Part shown: positions 20,111 to 28,313 of the stretch, in pieces
Layout: each line of letters starts with the position of its first letter
How positions within the stretch are numbered: the stretch's first letter is position 1
From: Sperchopsis tessellata
Lineage: Eukaryota > Arthropoda > Insecta > Coleoptera > Hydrophilidae
Direction of reading: 5' to 3'
NCBI GenBank assembly: GCA_033557685.1
Contig: JAWQRN010000570.1
Location: 1-28,313, forward strand
DNA length: 28,313 nt
Translations under genes and position numbers: made by a program
Notes under the pieces: generated by a model
Database searches by the model: none
Told to the model about the DNA's origin: nothing
What the model saw: only the letters and a program-made list of their open reading frames with translations

Positions 20111-22084
20111 AAATATGTTTTGTAATTATTCAGATACATATACATACAACTCCCTAAATATTCAAATATTATTCTCGCCCTGTTTACGGTTGACAAATAT
20201 GTATTAGACGGATAATGATATATAGGAACAGTTTCTCCAGTGCATCTCAAGCCACACCTTACCCAAACGCAGCCTAATTGTAAGACTCATAAAATTGCGT
20301 TGAATAATACCGTTAGAACTGGTAATAATATCAATCACCGCTTTCTGACTGCGGTCCTCTCTACCGGATCCAACTCTGGAAAGAATGAAATCCCCTAAGT
20401 TGTAAGTCCGAAAACTACATCTCGACCCATTCTAGATAATGCTTTCACATAATGCAATACGGTGAGATGAACTAGAATTAATTAGGATTAATCTTCACGC
20501 CGTGCATGTTGAGGTGTGGAGAAACTGAGCGACGGTGGACCAGTTGTAATAAATTATTATAATCATATTATCGCCAAAACGTTGTATATTCTACTCTTTA
20601 GAAACAGTTCTTCGCACATTTTTCTATAATTAAAAATTAAATTAAATATAACTTTTGTTTTATTTAATTGGCACCCAAAAAATATACAAAAGTACTACTA
20701 TAAGCGATCTGAAACTGTATGGCGTTATAAATAATTTTTATCGATGTTAGTAATTATAGGTTTTTTCGCGTTCTGCATCTAAGTTATATGTTATCTGTTG
20801 TAACTGTAATCGTAACATAATTACTAAATAAAATGTTTTTATGCGTTTAAATATCCTCAATATTTCCGACCAACCGCAGTCAGGCGGATACGATAAAATA
20901 ACCCTCAACAACAAACGTATGTGGCCATAGCCTCCGGGTTATTTAATTGCATTCGCCTGATACCTCAATGGCTCAGAACTAATGAGGGTATATAAAATCA
21001 CAGGCAGAGAATTGGGGGTATCGGACACCTCATAGCCTATTGAAACGATAGAAATTTGCTAAACCAGTAATCACATATCATTTGACAGATTGACATATTA
21101 CAGAGCCATGTCTTTATTAATAAATATTTGCAAAAATAGCTTACATTACGTGTTTTGCCTGAAGAATATTTGAAATGGATAGTTACATGAAAAAAACCCA
21201 ATCCAAGTAACAAGATCGAGGAGATTTGCCAAGTTAAAGCATTCTGAAGTTGAAAAGGTATGTGGCATGCACAAGTAAACCACTAACAAAAAAGTAATCG
21301 TGATATATAGACACCCGTTGAAAGTTTTATGGCGATTGGCGATTGCATTTTTGATCTGTCGGAGACACAGCGAGATATGACTCCGAACCGAACCGAAACC
21401 ATATGAGCATGTTTTATTAATCGACGAGATGCTGGGCAGGTGACCCGTGGTGGGAGCAATGCACCTCGTGCACCTTACCTTACATAATACTCCATCTGAG
21501 TTCGCTTCCTGCCGCAACGTTCATGTCACCAGATCATACCGACGATAGACTCTCATACATGCGCAACATGTGCACACAAAGATCCAGCTAACGACCTTTT
21601 TGTACGGCTACAACATTGCTAATATGTACTTGGAGGTTACCACATAAATACACTAGAAATACTTGTCAGTTTTAATTAGCTAACGTACTACATGGCCGAA
21701 CGGTTCTAATATATTGTTGCCGCTTTAATTGATTCCTCGGCATAATTAATAATTAGAGGTAATAACGTTCCTACATTTGGATCACTCGCGGAAAGTCCTT
21801 TGCCTTGTATTATACTCGCTAAGTGATATACTTAATAATCTTTCGATCATTAAATTGGATATTTTTAATCAACTCATATGTGAAGTAATAATTACCACCC
21901 AGACCTCATGCACTTCGCGCTCTGCTCAACTTTCCATCGTCATACAAATTATTCGATTACCATTCACTATCATATACTAAGAAAAATCAACAAAATAGTG
22001 ATAAATTATACCTATAATAAAAAGAAGTATAAAAAATTGTATAAATTTAGAATTTGATAAATTAAATCTCAAAAAACTGTATAT
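20111..22084. other. AT-rich intergenic DNA with one stem-loop
   Basis: A 123-codon minus-strand frame at 21146-21517 begins at TTG, lacks an in-frame ATG at its start and has no recognisable motif, so I do not call it a gene. The frame at 21777-21980 (+) is likewise unconvincing. Confidence 0.5.
20880..20960. repeat. Imperfect stem-loop, ~25-bp arms
   Basis: The left arm TCAGGCGGATACGATAAAAT then AACCC (20880-20904) pairs with the right arm (20936-20960). The reverse complement of the right arm is TCAGGCGAATGCAATTAAAT then AACCC. There are four mismatches and a 31-base loop. It could be a tiny MITE or a structured RNA. Confidence 0.7.
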
Positions 22085-22315
22085 CTAGATACAAATACTA
22101 TAACCTGTCCCTATGTAGTGCGTTCATAGACAACGAGAAAGCATTTGACTCCGTCAAGACATATGCTGTAATAAAAGTTTCAGTCCAATCGATAAATTTC
22201 ACCCAACCACGGAAAATTTTAATATTCAAAAAGTGATAGACACTGAGATACCACACGACAAAGGAGTTATCCGGGAACCAAGAGACAACGTAAGACAAAA
22301 ACCACTAACAGATAG
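22085..22315 (+). pseudogene. RTE-type reverse transcriptase fragment
   Basis: The plus strand encodes YKYYNLSLCSAFIDNEKAFD followed by SVKT (~22090-22163), closely fitting motif A of RTE-clade reverse transcriptases (AFIDYEKAFDSV) with its catalytic aspartate. After a frameshift, IDTEIPHDKGVIREP-like text (~22235-22290) corresponds to the next RT block, where the family has a GVRQGD motif that is lost here. It is a short dead piece from a different LINE than the one at 6140-8060, whose motif A is FIDYRKAFDYI. Confidence 0.7.
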
Positions 22316-23170
22316 GACAGAATTATTATTATTATTTGGAATAATATTTCAACAATTAAATTAACGTTATAAACATATGCATGCCTCATCATAATTTAGC
22401 ACAATAAAAAAAATGTTATACATCTAGTATGATATACAAAAAAATTAAATGTTTTATGTACGCCATAAGTTCTCAAAATCAGCACTGCCTCTTGAGTCAA
22501 ATGTCTAGTCTACCATGAAATCGTGTTCATAGACGGGAAACCACACAACCTATTACAAGTATAAAAAATATATTATTAATTGCAAACTTGCAGATTGAAA
22601 AAAACTAACAAGTTTACAAAGACTGAACAAAAACCAGTAGTACTGTATCATATGGTAGTTAACTACTGTTATAAGGCAAAAATAATGGTATAAGTTTTAA
22701 CAACCGTGAACAGAATATTTAGAATAATAATAGTTCCATAATGTCTTTTCTCTTTAATTTATTTCAGTTGTATGTAAAAGCTAATTAGTTCATTGTTCTT
22801 AGGATAGCACACAATTAAAGTTGTCTTCTAGTAATTTATTGGTTCGATGCTATATTTTTCAGATAATAAATGTGGCATAAAGATAAAAATATTATTTGGG
22901 CAGCAAATTAGTAAAAATTAAGTGGGTAGAAACAGATGATTTACATAAATGTATATCGTTAGCTTAATGAAGACTGAATTAGAAAGGTTTAATTCCATTA
23001 TTTAGGTATATACCATCGTTTTAATAGCTAATAAAATGGTTGTGAAAATATTATAAATTACTACCTCACGAGAAAATATTTTAATTTAACCTACTAATTA
23101 GAGCAATTACTGTGTTTAGTAATTAGTTTCGTCTAAACATACATTAGTAGATATTATTTAAAAATATAAA
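22316..23170. other. AT-rich intergenic DNA, nothing recognised
   Basis: No open frame or repeat of note. The minus-strand frame at 22098-22298 is the antisense shadow of the RT fragment. Confidence 0.5.
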
Positions 23171-23490
23171 CTCAAATGTCGAAAATTGGAAATAATCTAT
23201 CTACCAAGCGTATATATTGTGAACAACGTGAATAAACAGAGTTGCATCTGTTGTTATATTTATAGCAGAATGCTCTGAAAAAGACATTTCAAACCACGGT
23301 TGAGTGATTCAGACGTACGTTTCGCCACCGCTTCATCAGTGAACCTGCAGCCTGCATTCTTAGAAAGAGTGTACCGTGCATTCTACTTCTCGCTCTCCTG
23401 ATTTTAGATACTGCGGGAGGCAGTTAGCGAAAGTTCATTATTTGTGTACTGAGACCAAAAATTGCAATTGGCATACTGGTACATCGTTAT
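23171..23490 (+). repeat. Repeat copy A
   Basis: The most complete copy on this strand: GTCGAAAATTGG to TTGCAATTGGC. It holds the hammerhead-like motif on the minus strand (23304-23345). Compared with copy C, it has ~8 extra bases after GAACC and ~75 extra bases after GCATTCTTA. Confidence 0.8.
23304..23345 (-). ncRNA. Hammerhead-like motif in copy A, stem II shortened
   Basis: On the minus strand it reads GGTTCA-CTGATGA-A-GCGGTGGC-GAAAC-GTACGTC-TGAATC. Stem I (GGTTCA/TGAATC), the CTGATGA and GAAAC core boxes and the GTC triplet are all kept. Stem II has lost most of the arm present in copy C, leaving at best GC/GC. Confidence 0.45.
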
Positions 23491-23512
23491 TATTTTCACG
23501 AAGTGTTGCTCG

Positions 23513-23757
23513 TGTATTTACAATTGTAAATTATCTTCCGTAACCGCTAAATTAAATGTTGAAAATTGGAAAAATTTCTATATCCCAGGCACATATATTG
23601 CAGACTATGTGAATTAAAAGATTTGCATCTGCTGTTATATTAATAGAATGCACTGCAAAAGTCATTTCAAATTTAAAGCAGAGCACCATGTAACCATTCG
23701 CTCATTGGTCTTAGATTCTGCGGTAGGCAGTTAGCGAGAGTTAATTATTTGTGTATT
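23513..23757 (+). repeat. Repeat copy B, hammerhead part deleted
   Basis: Runs from GTGTATTTACAATTGTAAAT to TTAATTATTTGTGT. Between CATTTCAAA (~23670) and TAGATTCTGCGG (~23711) it lacks the block that holds the hammerhead-like motif in A and C. It pairs head-to-head with copy C. Confidence 0.8.
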
Positions 23758-23816
23758 AATAGCAATTTGCCAATTGCAACTTTGATATTAGAACACAAAT
23801 AATTAACTCTCGCTAA
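23731..23816. repeat. Perfect 24-bp inverted repeat at the B/C junction
   Basis: TTAGCGAGAGTTAATTATTT then GTGT (23731-23754) is the exact reverse complement of 23793-23816. The loop is 38 bases. Exactness contrasts with the divergence elsewhere in the cluster. Confidence 0.9.
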
Positions 23817-24115
23817 AGAATGCGGTTCACTGATGAAGCGGTGACGTTCCGCGAAACGTACGTCTGAATCACTCGACCGCTGTTTGAAATGACTTTTGCA
23901 GTGCATTCTGTTAATAATATAACAACAGATGGAACTCCGTTAATTCACTCAGTCCGCAATATCTGTGCCAGGGAGATAGAAATATTTCCAATTTTCAACA
24001 TTTAGTTAAGCAACTGCAGAAAATTATTTACATTTGTAAATTCAAATATATTTACAATTTGTGTAAGATTTTTACTTATTTAGTAAAAATAAAACATTGC
24101 AACGGCAATTTAAAG
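23788..24115 (-). repeat. Repeat copy C, inverted
   Basis: The reverse complement matches A and B from the TTAGCGAGAGTT block through GTTGAAAATTGG, then continues into the outer part shared with D (GTAAATAATTTTCTGCAG-like, TTGCAATGTTTTATTTTTA). It carries the best hammerhead-like motif on the plus strand. Confidence 0.82.
23817..23909 (+). ncRNA. Hammerhead-ribozyme-like motif in copy C
   Basis: GGTTCA (23824-23829) pairs with TGAATC (23865-23870) as stem I. An outer AGAATGC/GCATTCT pair lies at 23817-23823 and 23903-23909. Core box CTGATGA is at 23830-23836 and one unpaired A at 23837. Stem II is GCGG/CCGC with a 7-base loop (23838-23852). GAAA at 23853-23856 is followed by a minimal stem III, A-C-G/C-G-T with loop TA, and the GTC triplet ends at 23864. 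These are the conserved parts of a type I hammerhead with a short stem III. The extra A before stem II departs from the consensus. Self-cleavage is inferred, not shown. Confidence 0.5.
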
Positions 24116-24722
24116 TAATGTGAAGTTTATTTTTCATTCCAAATTCACACTAAGTATATGCACATGAAAATAAACACTATACAAGGGCTGTACCCAGAAT
24201 AGAGTTATTCAATCGAAAATTTAGTGACGTACATAAAATAGTAAATAAAACATCTCACACAAGTGAATGATATAGTATTATCCAAAAAAAGGACCATCCA
24301 ACAAATTTACCAAGATCAGAACAATACAATTAAAAACGAAATTTTCATAACATACTTAATCTGTCAATATCATTGTAAGACTTCACCAATACGTTATTTT
24401 TGATTTGTAATCGTATTATACTATCGGATCGCATAGCCGACCAAAGGCTAAGACTCCAAATCGGTATTAATAGCGGAATGGCATTCTTCACAAACTTTTC
24501 GTTGAAGATATATACATCAACTACCAGCTTAACTTTAATTATTCAGAAAATCTTTAAAAGCCAGATTGAAAAGATTAGTATTAAATATTAAAAACAAATA
24601 CATCCTGGCGTTGCAATGTTTTATTTTTATTAAATAAGTAAACATCTTACACACATTGTAAATACATTTGAATTTACAAATGTAAATAATTTTCTATAGC
24701 TGCTAAATTAATGTTGAAAATA
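24001..24722. repeat. ~115-bp inverted repeat pair enclosing ~490 bp
   Basis: Segment 24001-24115 (outer part of copy C) and segment 24605-24722 (copy D) are about 85-90% identical as reverse complements by eye, including GTAAATAATTTTCT, TTTACAAATGTAAATAATTT and AACATTGCAAC. The spacer has no recognised gene; its 63-codon frame (24400-24591) lacks any known motif. It may be a MITE-like unit or tail-to-tail repeat copies. Confidence 0.75.
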
Positions 24723-25386
24723 GGATCCATACATTTTTCACATAACGAACTTTTATCATCTAATGCTTCCGAATATTCTACGAAACTTCGTTGCCTGTTC
24801 TAGTAGGCTACTCGGTTGCCGCCTCCTATCTAGACGTACTTTTACGCATTTATTGTTCTGACTACAAACTTGCGATATTACAAAATTATTCGTTGTTTAT
24901 CATAACTGATCACATGAATCCCAGCTGATGCATTTTCAATATTCCTTTGTAATGTGTGCCTATAAAACAGGTTTATTAAAGAATAATTTGGGTAGTCGCA
25001 CAAATTAAAAAATATCACATGCATTTCTGATTTTCGTAAATCTGTTAACAAATACAACGAGAATATTACTAAAAATACATAAAAATGATTGACTGCATAA
25101 AACTAAAGCTGAATCATCTGAAAATCCCGGGCTATTTCGCATTTAGTAAAATAGTACAGTGTTTTGAGGAATATCAAAGACAGTTCAAAACAATTTGTTA
25201 GAGTCAAAACAAAGATAACTATTGTTATGCATTGGTGCAAATAGTGCACATCAGAGATTTTGGAAATTTAATCAAACACAAGCTCCTAATACACCAGTCT
25301 AAACAACTTTCGTTTTAAATGGGTTAGAAATTTTAAAAATTCATGAAAAGATCTAAAAATTTTTTGCGGAAAGCTATGACGGTGCT
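24723..25386. other. AT-rich intergenic DNA, nothing recognised
   Basis: No open frame, repeat or RNA gene recognised between the repeat cluster and the second mariner. Confidence 0.5.
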
Positions 25387-25964
25387 TACAAGGGTTACCT
25401 TTTAAATGTTTACAAAAACTTTCTGAGCATATCTTTACACCAATTAACACGATCCTTTTTTAAGCTTCGGACAAATTATGCGGAATCCATTGGGAACAGA
25501 TCTTTTTCACAGCGAAATGTTCATGAAAAATTGAATGCCTCTATATCACTATAAGTCACATGCCGATGTTCTTCAATCATGTTGCGCACAGCATCGATGT
25601 TTTTTGGTCGACCTTCACGAAATTCATCACTGCCGAACGCACGACCACGACGAAAACCAATTGTAAAGAGTTTTTTTTCTGATGGTGCTTCATTACCAAA
25701 AGTTGAACGTAGCGATTCTACGTATTGTTGTTGAGTTAGGCCTTTACTAAAATCGTAAAAAATCATCCAACGAAAACCTTCACGTGAAATTTCCATTTTT
25801 ACACAAAATTGCTTTCTTAAACGATCACTGTAAAGAAACTACTCTGTCAATTTTAAGCTGCCACTGTTTTCACAATAATGTCACATTTTACGAAAGTAGT
25901 AATAACACATCTAAATAGCGCCGCCTAGTGGTCGTTTGTAAGCACTTTAATGGTATCCCTTGTA
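25387..25964 (-). mobile_element. Complete but internally deleted mariner (578 bp)
   Basis: The left TIR TACAAGGGTTACCTTTTAAA (from 25387) is matched on the minus strand by TACAAGGGATACCATTAAAG at the right end (to 25964). Each starts with the TA target dinucleotide. The interior keeps only the N-terminal transposase region, and the deletion runs from about the CKDML block to the 3' TIR. Having both ends but no catalytic domain makes it a non-autonomous, MITE-like derivative. It is the same subfamily as the copy at 3357-4357. Confidence 0.9.
25521..25796 (-). pseudogene. Mariner transposase N-terminal fragment
   Basis: The frame is open for 91 codons: MEISREGFRWMIFYDFSKG, LTQQQYVESLRSTFGNEAPS, then a diverged linker, FREGRPKN and DAVRNMIEEHRHVTYSDIEA. 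This is the paired helix-turn-helix DNA-binding domain that recognises the TIRs. Beyond it a shifted frame has KKDRVNWCKDMLRKF (~25410-25460), after which the sequence enters the TIR. All three catalytic aspartates are absent. Such a fragment could at most bind TIRs, if expressed. Confidence 0.88.
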
Positions 25965-26318
25965 GTAATGAGTGGTAAACTTGGAGGAGTATAACAACAT
26001 TTTCGTACAATCAAGTGTATTCAGTGTTCTGCTCACCTGCTAAATCTAGTCCGACAAAGAGCAACAAGTCAAAAGAAAAACATTATATTTTCAATATTTT
26101 TGTAGGAAAATTGTCTAAGCGCACAGAAAAATTAAATGTAACATTAAAACTGCCGAAATCAGCACCCACACGTTGGTATTTTAACACAGTTTAAAAAGTT
26201 ATAAATAAAATCACAGAAAAATCTTCGTCTCTAAATCAAGCTATTTGGGTAAAGCATTTTAAAAAAAATAATATGTTATCTAATTCAGTGCGTAGACTTC
26301 CACGGCCACAGTAAATAA
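25965..26318. other. AT-rich intergenic DNA, nothing recognised
   Basis: No open frame or repeat. The last ~30 bases (CGTAGACTTCCACGGCCACA) are GC-richer and may belong to the hairpin element that follows. Confidence 0.45.
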
Positions 26319-26400
26319 CTTCAGGCTTTCCGGGAGATAACCGTGTGTTGGCTTTTGTTTTTGCAAAAACAAAAGCCAACATCTAACGGAAAACCTGAAG
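26319..26400. repeat. Strong hairpin with a perfect 34-bp palindrome
   Basis: GTTGGCTTTTGTTTTTG followed by its exact reverse complement occupies 26347-26380. It is flanked by outer arms CTTCAGGCTTTCCG (26319-26332) and CGGAAAACCTGAAG (26387-26400), which pair with one mismatch. The whole 82 bases can fold into one long stem with small internal loops. It could be the joined inverted ends of a repeat, or a hairpin RNA precursor. Confidence 0.88.
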
Positions 26401-28020
26401 ATGAATATTTTCAGCTCAATGTGATATGTTATTCAATCAACTTTAAAAGCATTATATTGAGGTCACAGCCGTAAAGAAATATATTTCCGAATTTAACAAC
26501 TAAATAGAAGAAATACGAAGCCAAAATATAACTATCAATCTCCTACTTGTTTTAATTCCGGAACCTGCAAGTTAAGGAAATAAATGTGAAAAGCAGAAAC
26601 GCAGAATGTGTGATATTATCATTTCGGAGATGAAAAACAGATTCCAGTTTTGTAATTGTTTAATTACGCAGTCACGTTAGTCAGATTAATTTCAAAATTA
26701 TAGAGAAAACATTTAAAAACTGGTAGAATCTTAATAACTGAATTGTAAACAATTTAAATTTAAAAACTGAGCTAGAAATGCTGTATACTCGTGAAGACTT
26801 TACAGCAGTGCTCTGGCTATTGCCATATTACAATTGTTAATAATATTTACAATACATTTTCGTGTACTTTTTTCAATTTTAAAACGCATTAAAACATTCT
26901 AAGAAATACGGTTATGGTAATGCTAAACATTGGAAAAGTATTGACTAATGAATTTGTATTTAACTATTTTGTAATCCAAAACCAGATGAGAATTTTATTC
27001 GGTTTAAACATGGGCAGTAATTTTCTATAAAAATTACTTAACCGTTTGGTACTCCACGGACCGCCACTACCGCATGATGTCTACCGGAATAACTTTTAGG
27101 AGATTTTATTTAAATTGCTTTATAAATATGTGATTAATATTCCGAATGCTGTTACCGATTAAGGTTTTCTCCAGATTTATCTAGTCATTGTATCAACGGT
27201 AGATTGTCTGGCAGACCTTATAGTGATAATGTCTTAAGATCACTACTGCTGGGAGTAGCAGAAAACTTGTAAACACAGTATGCATTCAAGAAGGCCATCA
27301 GAGCTCTTTGTCTATCTGGCACGTTTTATTCTTATTTTTATGTAAATTTTGTTGTATGCTTATTTATTTGGTTCTTAATTTACATATTTGTAATTTTCCA
27401 TGCTTTTATATTTTGCACCCTTATTGGTACCCAAAATGTACGAACTTGTTTTGATTTATATAGATTGTATATTAAAATGCTGTTCTATTACTATTCACGC
27501 CTTATGGCATTATGAAGAAAGTACTATTATTAGAACTTTACCTATTTCAGGCATTTTGTACCATAATTACATGTATGTTTCTGGCTAAACTGACATATGC
27601 ACAAAAATTAGCGTTATAGTTATTTATGAAGACACCGCAATATTCTAAAAAACGTTTCTTTTAAGTAAATTTTTGCCCTACTTGTATTTCTGATAATCCT
27701 GATTTAGTGACAATTTGATTTTATTTTCGTAGCTTTACGTACTGTTTTAAAGGTATTTTAAAAATAAAGATTAAAGCTGCATTGTTTAAATAACTGTTTT
27801 ACAGACGGAAAGAAATCTTAAACATATCTTGTTTAGGAAGTAAGAAACTATCGATATTGCAATTTCCAGTGGTTTGGAGTTGTATTAAGGAGTACAATGT
27901 ACATTGATTGGGCTAAAATTGATAGATTTTATAGTTTAAATTTGTATTACGAGCTAAGTAGGACGAAACACCTCACGATTGTGATTTTGAAATTATCTAT
28001 ATAGACTAATATGGTTTACA
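26401..28020. other. AT-rich intergenic DNA, nothing recognised
   Basis: The 62-codon frame at 27400-27588 (+) has no recognisable motif. No RNA gene or strong inverted repeat noticed. Confidence 0.5.
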
Positions 28021-28040
28021 AGCATCGCGTAAATAAGGTC

Positions 28041-28313
28041 GCACATGCATCTTACTTGTAACAATATTATTGCCATAAGACGTTAAGTCTCTAGGGATAC
28101 GAACATATTATGTAATGATTTATTTAACATACTTCTAATAAACTTCCTCTAGTTGTGGTACACACATTTCGCGATTAGGTCAGATATAACACATCGCACA
28201 TGCATCTTACTTGTAACAATATTATTTCTATAAGGAGTTAAATCTCTATGGAGACGAACAATATTATTGCTATAAGAGGTTAAGTCTCTAGGGATACGAA
28301 CATATTATGTAAT
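28041..28313 (+). repeat. Direct repeats running off the window end
   Basis: GCACATGCATCTTACTTGTA, then AACAATATTATT..CTATAAG and GTTAAGTCTCTAGGGATACG, AACATATTATGTAAT (28041-28116) recurs at 28196-28259. The second half recurs again at 28260-28313, directly abutting, with the same ending. The spacing is ~155 bp for the first pair and ~54 bp for the last two half-units. The right boundary lies outside the window. Confidence 0.82.

Larger units (their letters stand above)
23171..24722. repeat. Cluster of four copies of one repeat family in mixed orientation
   Basis: Copies A (~23171-23490) and B (~23513-23757) are direct. Copy C (~23788-24115) is inverted. Copy D (~24605-24722), again in the orientation of A, is only the outer part. 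Shared landmarks are GTTGAAAATTGG, TTGCATCTG(T/C)TGTTATAT, GAATGC(A/T)CTG, CATTTCAAA, GATTCAGACGTACGTTTCGC (A and C) and GTTAGCGA(G/A)AGTT. There is no coding potential. The copies differ by indels, so they are old or arose by rearrangement. Confidence 0.85.

Noticed and set aside
21146..21517. 123-codon minus-strand frame, the longest in the right half
   Set aside because: It starts at TTG with no in-frame ATG at the start, has no motif, and shows no neighbouring exon or promoter signal.
1..28313. CRISPR array, operon or other prokaryotic system
   Set aside because: No regularly spaced short repeats, no ribosome-binding sites ahead of open frames, and all recognisable proteins are eukaryotic transposable elements.

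Overview
The window looks like intergenic DNA from an arthropod, most likely an insect. It is strongly AT-rich, contains AT microsatellites, and has no bacterial-style operons or convincing long reading frames. Its recognisable content is a graveyard of transposable elements typical of insects: a Jockey-type LINE, RTE-like LINEs, Penelope-like retroelements with GIY-YIG endonuclease, three kinds of mariner/Tc1-like transposons, a pogo/Tigger-like transposon, a tRNA-derived SINE head and several hairpin or terminal-inverted-repeat elements. I see no host protein-coding gene and no intact transposase or reverse transcriptase. The species cannot be named from this sequence.

Layout. 297-557: non-autonomous element with ~88-bp terminal inverted repeats (TIRs), abutting an (AT)n tract. 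~1775-3320 (-): decayed Jockey-type LINE, broken at a 36-bp quasi-palindrome beside a 3'-truncated mariner (~3357-4357, -). ~4560-4689: GATCGA-rich stretch ending like a hAT terminus. ~6140-8060 (+): RTE-like LINE relic. ~8682-8775: tRNA-derived SINE head. ~9510-10345 (-): a second, different mariner relic. 10462-11882 (+): structurally complete pogo-like transposon with TIRs and TA target sites but ruined coding. ~13760-14370 (+): Penelope-like 3' end followed by a decayed hammerhead-like motif, next to an internally deleted DUF4817-type transposase (~14400-15060, -). ~16260-16509: possible LTR or promoter. ~19807-20110 (-): second Penelope-like GIY-YIG relic. ~22085-22315 (+): RTE-type reverse transcriptase fragment. 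23171-24722: complex cluster of direct and inverted repeats. 25387-25964: complete but internally deleted mariner of the same subfamily as the first. 26319-26400: strong hairpin containing a perfect 34-bp palindrome. 28041-28313: direct repeats that run off the window end.

The most interesting region is 23171-24722. One repeat family occurs four times in mixed orientation there. Two copies carry a hammerhead-ribozyme-like core (CTGATGA, stem II, GAAAC, a tiny stem III, a GTC cleavage triplet and a pairing stem I). A more decayed motif with the same layout lies directly 3' of the Penelope-like GIY-YIG relic at ~14335-14366. This agrees with the published association of hammerhead motifs with Penelope-like elements, but the motif here has an extra A before stem II, so activity is unproven.

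Nothing here works together as a pathway. The parts are independent insertions, several of them truncated, nested or abutting.
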